Shown one piece after another: positions 8,116 to 18,693 of a stretch of 64,000 nt of DNA. A program made the translations under genes and the position numbers. Under the pieces are notes generated by a model. It was not told the DNA's origin, did no database searches, and saw only the letters and a program-made list of their open reading frames with translations. The stretch's first letter is position 1; the number at the start of each line of letters is the position of its first letter. This DNA comes from Actinocatenispora rupis (GTDB taxonomy: Bacteria; Actinomycetota; Actinomycetes; Mycobacteriales; Micromonosporaceae): NCBI RefSeq assembly GCF_016861975.1, contig NZ_BOMB01000003.1:150758-214757 (forward strand), read 5' to 3'.

Positions 8116-9005
8116 CCGACGACGTACTCGCGGCCCAACGTGCGCGGGTGGACGCGTTCCGCGCCGCGCTCGGCCTCGACCACCTCGTCGACGTGCACAC
8201 CCACTTCATGCCGCCCCGCCTGCTCGCCAAGGTCTGGGCGTACTTCGCGGCCGCCGGGCCGCTGGTCGGCCGGGACTGGGGCGTCGCGTACCAGCAGGAG
8301 GAGGCGGAGCGGGTGGCGATCCTGCGCGGCTTCCGGGTGCGCGCGTTCACGTCGCTGCTCTACCCGCACAAGCCGGGCATGGCGCGCTCGCTCAACGACT
8401 GGGCCGCCGACTTCGCCGCGCGTACGCCGGACTGCCTGCACAGCGCCACGTTCTTCGCCGAGCCGTCCGCCGCCGACGACGTACGCCGGGCGCTGGCGCA
8501 GGGCGCGCGGGTGTTCAAGTGCCACCTCCAGGTCGGCGGTTTCGACCCGAACGACCCGCTGCTCGACGAGGTGTGGGGGATGCTCGCCGACGTGGGCGTA
8601 CCGGTGGTGACGCACTGCGGGTCGGGTCCGGTGCCCGCCGCGTACACCGGGCCGGCGCCGGTCGCCGCGCTGCTCGCCCGGCATCCGCGGCTGCGGCTGG
8701 TCGTCGCGCACCTCGGCGGCCCCGAGTACGAGGAGTTCCTGGACCTGGCCGAGCGGTACGGGCGAGTCATGCTCGACACGACCATGGCGTTCACGGAGTT
8801 CACCGAGGAGGCGGCGCCGTTCCCGCGGCGGGCCCTGCCCCGGCTCGGCGCGCTCGGCGACCGGGTGCTGCTCGGCACCGACTTCCCCAACATCCCCTAC
8901 CCGTACCCGGCGGCGCTGGAGGCTCTGGGCGCCGCGGGCCTCGGTACGGACTGGCTGCGCGCGGTCTGCCACGACAACGCCACCCACCTCTTCGCACTCT
9001 CCTGA
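8112..9005 (+). CDS. Amidohydrolase (amidohydro-rel/ACMSD-like metal-dependent hydrolase)
   Basis: The 297-residue protein has the TIM-barrel amidohydrolase pattern: DVHTHF (HxH) near residue 30, FKCHLQVGGF, VTHCGSG, VVAHLGGPEYEEF and GTDFPNIPY with the metal-binding Asp. This matches the family that includes ACMSD decarboxylase and related lactone/amide hydrolases; the substrate is unknown. It is the last gene of the coupled group (its ATG overlaps the stop of the phosphoesterase). Transcription would meet the 15-bp repeat array and the hairpin at 9140-9160, which is a likely terminator against the convergent LanC-like gene. Confidence 0.83.
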   Translation: MTDDVLAAQRARVDAFRAALGLDHLVDVHTHFMPPRLLAKVWAYFAAAGPLVGRDWGVAYQQEEAERVAILRGFRVRAFTSLLYPHKPGMARSLNDWAADFAARTPDCLHSATFFAEPSAADDVRRALAQGARVFKCHLQVGGFDPNDPLLDEVWGMLADVGVPVVTHCGSGPVPAAYTGPAPVAALLARHPRLRLVVAHLGGPEYEEFLDLAERYGRVMLDTTMAFTEFTEEAAPFPRRALPRLGALGDRVLLGTDFPNIPYPYPAALEALGAAGLGTDWLRAVCHDNATHLFALS

Positions 9006-9140
9006 ATCGCGTTGCGCGGGACGGGCGTTGCGCTGATCGGCGTTGCACTGATCGGCGTTGCCCTGTTGGCGATTGGCTGGTTGGCGTTGCGCTGATTCGC
9101 GTTGCGCTGATTTCGTGTTGCGCTGGTTGGTGTTGCGCTG
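9006..9140. repeat. Degenerate 15-bp tandem array between convergent genes
   Basis: About nine units of roughly 15 bp with consensus ATCGGCGTTGCGCTG (plus strand) fill the space between two stop codons. Unit lengths vary between 14 and 16 bp. Read on the minus strand the array could be translated as an N/Q/A-rich stretch, but there is no ribosome site or continuation that makes a credible gene. Confidence 0.8.
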
Positions 9141-9160
9141 ACAGTCCATAGTGGACTGTC
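9140..9160. terminator. Hairpin between convergent genes
   Basis: Perfect 9-bp arms GACAGTCCA and TGGACTGTC with a TAG loop. It overlaps the stop codon of the LanC-like gene and lies 135 bp after the amidohydrolase. It contains a copy of the recurrent palindrome GTCCANNNTGGAC. No T-run is visible. Confidence 0.5.
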
Positions 9161-10364
9161 AGGCGGGCGGATGGTCCGGCCAGGGCACCGCGTACCCGGC
9201 GTCGGGCCGGGCGTACCGGAGCAGTTCGCGGACGATGCCCGCGGTCCCCATCGCCCAGCCCGTACGGGGTTCCAGCACGCTCGGCGTGGCCCGGTGCTCC
9301 ACGTTCGACCAGCGCGCGCCGGCGGCGTCCAGGGTCGCGCGCGCGGCGAGGTCGGCCACCAGTACGTCCGCGAACTCCGCGCCGCCGGCACCCCGGTCGC
9401 ACGCCAGCGCGAGCACGCCGGCAGTACCGCAGCAGTGGCCGTTGTTGTCCCAGAAACCGGGCCACAACCGTTGCGGCACGCCGGATCCGGTGACGGTGTG
9501 CCAGCAGCGGTCGGCCAGCGCGGACCACTCCGGGTCGCCCGTCACGTCCCGCAGCCACCGGAACGCCTGCGCGTCGCCCGCCGGCCCCTGGCACCAGCCG
9601 TAGTTGTACCGCTCGACGTCGTCCTGCAACGGATCCGAGTGCGGGACGAGGAAGCCGTCCGGGCCGGCCTCGTTGCGGGCCACCACGTCCGCCGCGGCCG
9701 ACAGCGCCAGCTCGACCAGGTCCGGCCGGTCCGCGGCGCGCCCGGTCGCGGCCAGCGCCGCCGCGATGCCCAGCGTGCCGTGCGAGACGTGGTGCTGCCG
9801 CGCGGCCCGGCCGACCCGCGTCTCCCAGTGCACGCCGTACGCGGTGCGCTCCGCGGTCCGCCGGTACGGTTCGGTGGCGAGCAGCGCGAGGTCGACGTCG
9901 CCGACGGCCAGCGCGCCGAGCGCGATCCCCGCGTTCCCGCCCAGCAGCTCGAACTGCGGCCCCCACCGCGTCCCGTCGAACCGCCCCGCCACGGTACGCA
10001 GCGCGCGCCGTGCCGCGACCCCCGCGCCGGCGTCACCGAGTACGTCGTGGACCGCGTGCAGGGCGACCGCCATGCCGGTGAGCCCGAAGTACAGGGAGGC
10101 GGTGTCCCAGTCGGCGGCGACGGCGGCGAGTCCGGTCGCCCCGCGCAGCGCGGCGTCCGCGTACCGCTCGTCGCCGAGGTGCCGGTATCCGTCCAGCAGC
10201 GTCAGGACGATCCCGGCGGTCCCGCTGTACAGCATGGGGTCGGTCCCGGCGTCCCCCGGCCGGTTGGGCCAGGCGAGGCCGGCGCCGTCCGGGCGGGCGA
10301 CGCCGAGCAGCCACTCCAGCCCGGCGACGGCCAGTTCGCCGGCGCGCGGGTCGGGGCCGGTCAC
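9159..10364 (-). CDS. LanC-like cyclase with CCG zinc motif
   Basis: A 401-residue alpha-toroid protein of the lanthionine synthetase C-like family. It shows repeated GxxG-type inner helices (YSGTAGIVL, YFGLTGMAV, GGNAGIALG, SHGTLGIAAAL, GPAGDAQAF, CCGTAGVLAL, AMGTAGIVREL). The putative active-site His is His195 in SHGTLG; zinc ligands are Cys258 (GWCQG) and Cys311-Cys312 (HCCGTAG). In most LanC proteins the last pair is Cys-His; here it is Cys-Cys, as in the CCG subgroup of class II lanthionine synthetases. The GTG start overlaps the sirtuin stop (GTGA at 10361-10364), so the two are coupled. There is no LanB, kinase domain or precursor peptide nearby, so the role may be thiol addition to another substrate rather than lantibiotic making. 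Confidence 0.83.
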   Translation of the reverse strand: MTGPDPRAGELAVAGLEWLLGVARPDGAGLAWPNRPGDAGTDPMLYSGTAGIVLTLLDGYRHLGDERYADAALRGATGLAAVAADWDTASLYFGLTGMAVALHAVHDVLGDAGAGVAARRALRTVAGRFDGTRWGPQFELLGGNAGIALGALAVGDVDLALLATEPYRRTAERTAYGVHWETRVGRAARQHHVSHGTLGIAAALAATGRAADRPDLVELALSAAADVVARNEAGPDGFLVPHSDPLQDDVERYNYGWCQGPAGDAQAFRWLRDVTGDPEWSALADRCWHTVTGSGVPQRLWPGFWDNNGHCCGTAGVLALACDRGAGGAEFADVLVADLAARATLDAAGARWSNVEHRATPSVLEPRTGWAMGTAGIVRELLRYARPDAGYAVPWPDHPPA

Positions 10365-11245
10365 GCGGTGGCCGGCAGCAGCCGCGCGAGGTCGGTGAGG
10401 GCGCGGCCGAGCGGCAGCTCGACGCGGACCGCCGCGTACCGGTCGCCGCGGGTCTGGCCACGGTTGACGATCAGCACCGGCTTGCCGGCGTCGGCCGCGC
10501 GCCGGACGAACCGCAGCCCGGACATGACCGCCAGCGACGAGCCGAGGACGACCAGCGCCGCCGCGCCGTCCACCAGCGCGTGACACCGGTCGACCCGGTC
10601 GCGCGGCACGCTCTCGCCGAAGAACACCACGTCGGGCTTGAGTACGCCGGAGCCGCAGCCGGTGCAGCCCACCAGCCGGAACCCGCGTACGTCCTCGTCG
10701 CCGAGTTCCACGTCGCCGTCCGGGTTGACGCGGACGGCGGTGGCGTCGAACCCCGGGTTCGCCCGCCGTAGCCGCCGGTCCAGGTCGTCCCGCCCGCTGG
10801 TACGCCGGCAGCCGAGACACACCACGCGGGACAGGCTGCCGTGCAGTTCCACCACGTCCGGCGTACCGGCGGCCTGGTGCAGACCGTCCACGTTCTGCGT
10901 GATGACGCCGGCGAGGTAGCCGCGGCGGGCCAGGTCGGCCACCGCGCGGTGCCCGTCGTTCGGGGCGGCGCCGGTGATGGTGCGCCAGCCGAGATGGCTG
11001 CGCGCCCAGTACCGCCGGCGGTTCTGCTCGGTGCCCACGAACTCGTCGTACGTCATGGGGACGTGCCGGCGCAGCTGCCCGGACTCGCCGCGGTAGTCGG
11101 GAATGCCGGACTCGGTGGACAGCCCGGCGCCGCTGAGCACCAGCACCCGGCCGCCGGCCACCACCCCGGCCAGCTCGTCGAGCGACGTGGTCGTCGGCGC
11201 GGACGCCCCGGTCGGCGTCCAGCTCAGGATCGGTCGGGTCCGCAC
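10361..11245 (-). CDS. Sir2-family NAD-dependent protein deacylase
   Basis: A 294-residue sirtuin. Motifs: SGAGLSTESGIPDYRG (38-53) for NAD binding, TQNVDGLH (116-123), catalytic His135 in ELHGS, and the structural zinc site Cys143/Cys146 and Cys194/Cys197. GSSLAVMSGL is the usual GSS signature. The wide spacing between Cys pairs and DYRG resemble the SIRT4-like (class II) bacterial branch. It removes acyl groups or transfers ADP-ribose using NAD. The GTG start has a TACGCT box at 11252-11257 (minus strand) 6 nt upstream, so it is probably leaderless and independent of the MFS gene 34 bp upstream. It is coupled to the LanC-like gene by GTGA, an unusual partnership. Confidence 0.9.
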   Translation of the reverse strand: MRTRPILSWTPTGASAPTTTSLDELAGVVAGGRVLVLSGAGLSTESGIPDYRGESGQLRRHVPMTYDEFVGTEQNRRRYWARSHLGWRTITGAAPNDGHRAVADLARRGYLAGVITQNVDGLHQAAGTPDVVELHGSLSRVVCLGCRRTSGRDDLDRRLRRANPGFDATAVRVNPDGDVELGDEDVRGFRLVGCTGCGSGVLKPDVVFFGESVPRDRVDRCHALVDGAAALVVLGSSLAVMSGLRFVRRAADAGKPVLIVNRGQTRGDRYAAVRVELPLGRALTDLARLLPATA

Positions 11246-11251
11246 CAGCCC

Positions 11252-11257
11252 AGCGTA
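11252..11257 (-). promoter_or_regulatory. -10 box for sirtuin/LanC-like unit
   Basis: TACGCT on the minus strand lies 6 nt before the GTG of the sirtuin gene, in the short gap after the MFS stop. The position fits a leaderless transcript of the two-gene sirtuin/LanC-like unit. No clear -35 was seen. Confidence 0.45.
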
Positions 11258-11279
11258 CGAGGTCCCACCGGGCGGCGGC

Positions 11280-12578
11280 TCAGGTGAACCGGTCCGAGCC
11301 GCTGTACCGCAGCAGCGCCGGCACCCGCAGCGCGAGTACCGCGAGGAACGTCACGAGCAGGACGCCGGAGACGACCGCGGTGCCCGCCACCCCCAGGTAC
11401 TCCGCGGCGGCTCCCAGGCCGATCGTCGCGACCGGCATGACCCCGATCGCCAGTTCCTGCAACCCGAGCGCGCGCCCCTGTACGCCCGGCTCGGTCATCA
11501 TCAGCAGCAGCGTCGTCTGCAGCACCCCGAACGCGGAGCTGGCCAGCCCCACGCCGGCGATCAGGACGAACGACACACCCGTGGTACGCGACAGCGCGAA
11601 CAGCACCCACAGCGCGCCCCACGTCGCCGTACCGACGACGAACAGCGCGCCCTTGCGCCGGAAGTCGCCGAGCGCGGCGATCACCAGCGAGCCGACGAGC
11701 CCGCCGAGGCCGCAGCAGGTCAGCAGCCAGCCCAGGCCGGTCGCGTCGAGGCCCAGGTTCACCTTCGCGAACACCGGCATGAACGCCTGGTAGATCGGCC
11801 ACAGCAGGATGTTCGCCACGAGCGTGATGAGCAGGACGGCAGCGGCCAGCCGGTTGCCGAGCACCGCGCGTACGCCGGTGGACAGCAGCGTGCCGAACGA
11901 CTCGCCGGTGTGCGGACGCGCCGCCCGCCGACCGGTACGCCGCAGCCGCCACAGCGCCACCAACGACAGCGCGTACCAGAGGGTGGAGATCCAGAGGGCG
12001 GTCGGGGCGCCGAGCGCGCCGATCATCGCGCCGCCGATCGCCGGGCCGATCACCTGCGTCATGTTCATGACGATGGAGTTGAGGGCGTTGGCATTGCTGA
12101 GGCTCTCCCGCCCGACGTAGTCGAGGACCAGCGTCGACCGGGCCGGTTGCGACGGCGACTGCGCGAGCCCGAGGCACAGCCCGCCCACCACGAGCACCCA
12201 GTACGCGGTGTGCCCTGTGGACACGCCCGTCGCCACCACGACCACCGCGGCGAGCGCCCACCCGGACGCGACCAGCAGCATCGTGACCCGGTCGAACCGG
12301 TCGGACAGCACGCCGCTGAGCGGCCCGAGCATCATCGGCGCCAGCCGTACCGCGGTGAACACGGCCAGCCGGAACTCCGAGCCGGTCACGTCGAACACCA
12401 GCCAGCTCAGGATCAGCGTCTGCACCCAGACGCCGCCGAAGAAGAACAGGTTCGACAGCCACAGCCGCCGGAAATCCGGGTAGCGCACCAGGGAGGCGAA
12501 CATCCGCCCGCCGAGCCGGCCCCGCGCGGGCCGGGTCTCCCCCGGCGCCTCGGTCAGCCGGGCACCCGATCCACCCAC
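11280..12578 (-). CDS. MFS transporter (EntS/MFS_3-type exporter)
   Basis: About 432 residues with roughly twelve hydrophobic segments. The N-terminus RYPDFRRLWLSNLFFFGGVWVQTLILSW and the loop SGVLSDRFDRVTMLL are typical of the MFS_3 group (enterobactin exporter-like, macrolide efflux-like). The family exports siderophores or drugs; the cargo is not known here. I chose the GTG at 12578 because GAGAGGGAG lies 8 nt upstream; the alternative ATG at 12635 would place initiation 1 nt from the hairpin that ends the upstream gene. The gene is followed after 34 bp by the sirtuin gene on the same strand. Confidence 0.82.
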   Translation of the reverse strand: MGGSGARLTEAPGETRPARGRLGGRMFASLVRYPDFRRLWLSNLFFFGGVWVQTLILSWLVFDVTGSEFRLAVFTAVRLAPMMLGPLSGVLSDRFDRVTMLLVASGWALAAVVVVATGVSTGHTAYWVLVVGGLCLGLAQSPSQPARSTLVLDYVGRESLSNANALNSIVMNMTQVIGPAIGGAMIGALGAPTALWISTLWYALSLVALWRLRRTGRRAARPHTGESFGTLLSTGVRAVLGNRLAAAVLLITLVANILLWPIYQAFMPVFAKVNLGLDATGLGWLLTCCGLGGLVGSLVIAALGDFRRKGALFVVGTATWGALWVLFALSRTTGVSFVLIAGVGLASSAFGVLQTTLLLMMTEPGVQGRALGLQELAIGVMPVATIGLGAAAEYLGVAGTAVVSGVLLVTFLAVLALRVPALLRYSGSDRFT

Positions 12579-12635
12579 CCGCCGTACTCCCTCTCGCGCA
12601 ATCGAGCCCACCGCAACCGATCCCGACACCACCAT

Positions 12636-12668
12636 GCCCCGGTACGTCCACAGTGGACGTACCGGGGC
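12636..12668 (-). terminator. Perfect 16-bp stem hairpin
   Basis: Arms at 12636-12651 and 12653-12668 are exact reverse complements of 16 nt around a single A; the core is GTCCACAGTGGAC. It begins 8 nt after the stop of the amidohydrolase (12676), so it probably ends that transcript before the MFS gene. Confidence 0.7.
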
Positions 12669-12675
12669 GGCGTGG

Positions 12676-13848
12676 TCAGGGGGTGCCGGAGACGACCCGG
12701 CCGGCGACGAGTACCAGCTCGCGGGCCGGTGCGCGGGTCACGGCGTCCTGCGGGTTCTCGGCGTCGAGCAGCACGATGTCGGCCGGCGCACCCGGTACGA
12801 GATCGTGCACCGGCCGGCCCACGAACCCGGCCGCCGCCGACGTCGCGATCGCCAGCGCCGCATGCAGATCCTCGTCCCGGCGCCACCCGGCGAGCTGCGC
12901 GAGCGTACCGGCGAGGCGCAGCACGTCGCCGTCGCCGAACGGCCCCCACAGGTCACGGATGCCGTCCGTGCCCAGCCCCACCGGTACGCCGGCGTCGTGC
13001 AGGGCGGCGAACGGCAGCCTCGGCGCCGTCGGCGACGCGACCGTGGACACCGACACGCCGGCCTCGACGAGCCGCTCGACCAGCGCCTCCTGCCGCGCCG
13101 CCGGCAGCTCGCCCAGCGCGAACCCGTGCGCGATGTTCACCCGGCCGGACAGCCCGGCGGCCAGCGTCCGTTCGATGATCAGCTCGTACTGGAAGGCGCC
13201 CAGCTCGCCGCGGTCGTGCAGGTGGATGTCCAGGCCGACACCGCGCCGGTCGGCGATGTCGAACAGCGCGTCGAGCTGCCCCACCGGGTCGCGGTCGATC
13301 GACGCCGGGTCCAGCCCGCCGACGTGGTCCGCGCCCTCCGCCGCCGCCCGGTCCAGCAGATCGAGTACGCCGGGGCGGCGGAGCACGCCGTCCTGCGGGA
13401 ACGCGACGATGCTCAGCGCCAGCCCCGGATCGACCGCGGCGACGGCCTCGCGTACGACGTGGATGCCGTCGAGACCGACACCCAGGTCGACGTCGACGTG
13501 GCTCCGGAACGCCGTGGTACCAAAGCGAACCAGCTCGCGGACCAGCCCGACCGTACTGTCCGGGCTCGGGATCCCCAGCTCTCCGCGGTGCGCCCGCTCG
13601 TGCGCGATGCGGCCCTGCGTTGTCGGCTCCCCGCCGTACGACACCCAGGGGCGTCCCCACCAGCTCTTGTCCAGGTGGGCGTGCGCGTTGACCAGTCCGG
13701 GGACGGCGAGCAGGCCGCGGCCGTCGATCACCTCGGCGGAACCGTCCGCCGGGGCCGTACCGACGGCGGCGATCGTGCCGTCCTCGATGACGACGTCGCC
13801 GGCCGCGCCGCCCCAGGGCCGTACGTTCGCAAGGACGGTGCGGGCCAT
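12676..13848 (-). CDS. Cytosine deaminase-like amidohydrolase
   Basis: A 390-residue metal-dependent hydrolase. It opens with the small beta-domain (DVVIEDGTIAAVG), then VNAHAHLDKSW with His56 and His58 as metal ligands, FRSHVDVD, DIHLHDRGELG, NIAHGFALG and GLGTDGIRDLWGPFG containing the catalytic Asp. The HAHLDK form and DGIRDLWGP point to the cytosine deaminase/isoguanine deaminase branch rather than imidazolonepropionase. It converts a cyclic amidine base to its oxo form (family knowledge); the exact base is not known. The ATG follows GAGGTGAGAG. A GntR/FCD-type operator TGGTATACCA lies 51 bp upstream and the divergent GntR gene is probably its regulator. Confidence 0.82.
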   Translation of the reverse strand: MARTVLANVRPWGGAAGDVVIEDGTIAAVGTAPADGSAEVIDGRGLLAVPGLVNAHAHLDKSWWGRPWVSYGGEPTTQGRIAHERAHRGELGIPSPDSTVGLVRELVRFGTTAFRSHVDVDLGVGLDGIHVVREAVAAVDPGLALSIVAFPQDGVLRRPGVLDLLDRAAAEGADHVGGLDPASIDRDPVGQLDALFDIADRRGVGLDIHLHDRGELGAFQYELIIERTLAAGLSGRVNIAHGFALGELPAARQEALVERLVEAGVSVSTVASPTAPRLPFAALHDAGVPVGLGTDGIRDLWGPFGDGDVLRLAGTLAQLAGWRRDEDLHAALAIATSAAAGFVGRPVHDLVPGAPADIVLLDAENPQDAVTRAPARELVLVAGRVVSGTP

Positions 13849-13898
13849 CTCTCACCTCTCGCCGCTCGGGTCGCCCGCCACCCGGCGGGCCAGCCAAA

Positions 13899-13908
13899 TG
13901 GTATACCA
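13899..13908. promoter_or_regulatory. GntR/FCD operator TGGTATACCA
   Basis: A perfect 10-bp palindrome TGGTATACCA inside an AT-rich island, between the deaminase start (13848, minus) and the GntR gene (14125, plus). It sits inside a direct repeat of CCAAATG. The T-GGT-N-ACC-A form is the one expected for FadR-subfamily GntR proteins. Confidence 0.65.
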
Positions 13909-14124
13909 AATGTGGGCCCCGTCCACGCGAGCCGCGTCACCGTACGGACACCGCTCCGGCACGCCGACGAACCCCGGGCCCAGCGAGGACATCCGGTGGG
14001 GCGCACCGGAGCCAGCGCACGGCCCACCCCGCGGTACGGGCCGGCCCTGTGCACCGCCCAGCCGGACCGCGGCGCGGCGGTACGTACCGGCGGCGGCGCG
14101 CGGGCGGCTCCTAGACTGGCCGGC

Positions 14125-14793
14125 GTGACGGGCGACGGCGCCGGGACGGACGGCGGACGCGGAGCGGGACGGCGGGCCGGCGAGGCCGAGTCGACGCGGG
14201 TCGCGCGGATCCTGCGCGGGCAGATCGTCGACGGTGCCCGCGCCCCCGGCTCCCGGCTCGTCGAGCGCGACCTGTCCGCCGAGCTGGGCGTCAGCCGCGT
14301 CCCCGTACGGGAGGCGTTGCGCGCGCTCGCCGCCGAGGGCCTCGCCGTACCGCGGCCGAACAGTTGGATGACCGTCCGCGAGTTCACCGACCGGGACGTC
14401 GACGACCTGATGGAGGTCCGCGCCGCGCTCGAACCCCTCGCCGTACGGCGGGCCACCGAGCGCCGTGATCCCGTTGCGCTGCAACGGATGCGCGCCTGTC
14501 TCGACGAGCAGCGACGGGCCGCCGAGCGGGGCGACGGTACCGCCGCGCGGCGCGCCGCCGCCGACTTCCACGAGGCGATGACCACGGCCGGCGGCAACAC
14601 GCTGCTCGACGAGATCGGCGCCCTGCTGTCCGGCCGGATGCGGTGGCTGCTCGGCCAGCACGACGACCTCGCCGGCGTGTACGCCGAGCACGAGGCCCTC
14701 TACCGCGCCATCGAGGCCGGTGACGCGGCCGGCGCCGCCACCCTGGCCCGCCGCCACCTGCGTACCAGCGTCACGCACCGTCGGCGCGCCTGA
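14125..14793 (+). CDS. GntR-family regulator with FCD domain
   Basis: A 222-residue protein. The winged helix spans about residues 20-85 (LRGQIVDGARAPGSRLVERDLSAELGVSRVPVREALRALAAEGL), followed by the all-helical FCD ligand domain (DLMEVRAALEPLAVRRA ... HEALYRAIEAGDAAGAATLARRHL) whose His residues usually hold a metal. The GTG at 14125 is chosen because a TAGACT -10 box at 14112-14117 lies 7 nt upstream, giving a leaderless mRNA. It diverges from the deaminase-like gene and the operator TGGTATACCA lies between them, so it most likely represses that gene in response to a base or catabolite. Confidence 0.85.
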   Translation: MTGDGAGTDGGRGAGRRAGEAESTRVARILRGQIVDGARAPGSRLVERDLSAELGVSRVPVREALRALAAEGLAVPRPNSWMTVREFTDRDVDDLMEVRAALEPLAVRRATERRDPVALQRMRACLDEQRRAAERGDGTAARRAAADFHEAMTTAGGNTLLDEIGALLSGRMRWLLGQHDDLAGVYAEHEALYRAIEAGDAAGAATLARRHLRTSVTHRRRA

Positions 14794-15012
14794 CGCGACC
14801 ACCGTTCGGCCCGGTGGAGCCGGATCCGGTCGTCGGCGGGTCCGCGACCGCGGCATCTCGGCGTCACCCTTGGGCGATCCGGGAGTCCCACCACCAGAGG
14901 GCGATCACCGGCCCCGACCGCGACGGAGACGGCGAACCCGGTGCAGTCGAAGGACCGTGACTCGAACCAGGGTCTGGCGTCGGCGCGGCCGGAGGATCTG
15001 GTAGGAGCCCGG

Positions 15013-16200
15013 TCAGTCCGGGAGGAGGGGGACGGTGGGGCCGGCGTCGCGGCCGAGGAGGGTGCCGCGGGTGATCGCGGTCGTGCCGAAGCGGTCCCGT
15101 ACCGAGTCGACCGCGGTGTCCACCGCCGCGTCCCGTACGTCGGCGAACGGCAGTTCCAGCTGCTCGGGCCCGTCGTCGAGGTTGCCGACGGACACCCCGA
15201 GCAGGGTGAGGCCGCGGCGGGTGACGAGCGGGTCGGCGGCGGCGAGCAGCCCGCGCGCCGCGTCCAACAACAACCGGGTACGCGAGGTCGCCTGGCGGAG
15301 CGTGGTGGAGCGGGTGGCCCGGCCGTAGTCGGCGAACCGCAGCCGGAGCACGACCGTACGCCCGCGGCGGTGGGCGCGGCGCATCCGCCGGCCGATCCGC
15401 TCGATCAGCAGCGCCAGCACGGCATCCAGCTCGGCCGGCGACCGCGGACGGCGGCCGAGCGCGTGCTGCGCGCCCATCGAGTGCCGGCGCCGCCCGGTGT
15501 GTACGGGACGGGGGTCGCGGTTGTGTGCCAGGGCGTGCAGGTGCCGGCCGACCGCGGCGCCGAGGATCGACACCAGGTCGGCCTCGCCCAGCTCGGCGAC
15601 CTGGCCGACGGTCGTGATGCGCAGCTCGGCGAGGCGCTGCGCGGTCACCGGCCCGACGCCCCACAGCCGGCCCACCGGCAGCGGGTGCAGGAACGCCAGC
15701 TCTGCGTCGGGCGGGACGACGCGCAGCCCGTCCGGTTTGCTGACCCCGCTGGCCACCTTGGCGAGGAACTTGGTCCGCGCCACGCCCACCGTGATCGGCA
15801 GCCCGACCCGGTCGCGGACCTCGCGGCGCAGCCGGGCGGCGATGGCGGCCGGCTCACCGTGGATCCGGCGCAGCCCGCCGACCTGGAGGAACGCCTCGTC
15901 GATCGACAGCGGCTCCACGATCGGCGTGGTACGCCGGAACACCTCGAACACCGCGCGGCTCGCCGCCGAGTACGCGGACATGCGGGGTGGTACGACGATC
16001 GCGTCGGGGCAGAGCAGCCGGGCCTGCCGCCCGCCCATCGCGGTGCGCACGCCGTGGGCGCGGGCCTGGTAGCTGGCCGCGAGCACGACGCCGCCGCCGA
16101 CGATCACCGGACGGCCGCGCAGCCGCGGGTCGTCGCGCTGCTCCACCGACGCGTAGAACGCGTCCAGGTCGGCGTGCAGGATCGTCGCCTCGTCGGACAC
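15013..16200 (-). CDS. dinB: DNA polymerase IV (Y family)
   Basis: A 395-residue Y-family polymerase. The catalytic carboxylates are in LHADLDAFYASVEQ (Asp11) and PLSIDEAFLQ (Asp101, Glu102). Palm, fingers, thumb with a helix-hairpin-helix (LWGVGPVTAQRLAELRITTVGQVAEL) and little-finger domain are all present. It performs error-prone translesion synthesis. The C-terminal LELPF may be a beta-clamp-binding site (Q-L-x-L-P-F-like: QLELPF). I start at GTG 16200 (VSDEATILHAD); another GTG at 16218 is possible. It diverges from the DUF2785 gene at 16274. Confidence 0.92.
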   Translation of the reverse strand: MSDEATILHADLDAFYASVEQRDDPRLRGRPVIVGGGVVLAASYQARAHGVRTAMGGRQARLLCPDAIVVPPRMSAYSAASRAVFEVFRRTTPIVEPLSIDEAFLQVGGLRRIHGEPAAIAARLRREVRDRVGLPITVGVARTKFLAKVASGVSKPDGLRVVPPDAELAFLHPLPVGRLWGVGPVTAQRLAELRITTVGQVAELGEADLVSILGAAVGRHLHALAHNRDPRPVHTGRRRHSMGAQHALGRRPRSPAELDAVLALLIERIGRRMRRAHRRGRTVVLRLRFADYGRATRSTTLRQATSRTRLLLDAARGLLAAADPLVTRRGLTLLGVSVGNLDDGPEQLELPFADVRDAAVDTAVDSVRDRFGTTAITRGTLLGRDAGPTVPLLPD

Positions 16201-16273
16201 CCGCCGATTTTCGCACACCTGTTCGAACGGCGTCGACTCCGCGGACGGCGTACCTGCGGCTACGCTGCGCGTC

Positions 16274-18620
<2,347 letters not shown>

Positions 18621-18634
18621 CCGACACGCACCTC

Positions 18635-18661
18635 GGGCCGGTACCGCTGCGGTGCCGGCCC
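18635..18661. terminator. Hairpin between argG and the Lrp gene
   Basis: Arms GGGCCGGTACCG (18635-18646) and CGGTGCCGGCCC (18650-18661) pair over 12 bp with one G-U/mismatch position and a CTG loop, placed between two convergent stop codons. Confidence 0.7.
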
Positions 18662-18693
18662 GCCGTCGTGCGTCGCGCGGCGCCCGTGGGTGG

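Noticed and set aside
9006..9149. N/Q-rich minus-strand frame as a possible lanthipeptide precursor next to the LanC-like gene
   Set aside because: The frame is created by the 15-bp array, lacks a ribosome site, and runs on antisense to the amidohydrolase; no leader/core pattern rich in Ser/Thr/Cys.
9159..10364. Full lantibiotic gene cluster
   Set aside because: No dehydratase, LanM-type domain, protease or precursor peptide was found around the LanC-like gene.
12579..12635. ATG at 12635 as the MFS start
   Set aside because: It would begin 1 nt from a perfect terminator stem and lacks a ribosome site, whereas GTG 12578 has GAGAGGGAG 8 nt upstream.
14940..14985. tRNA-like GGTTCGAGTC on the minus strand
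   Set aside because: The flanking bases do not form a 5-bp T-stem and no acceptor, D or anticodon arms can be drawn.
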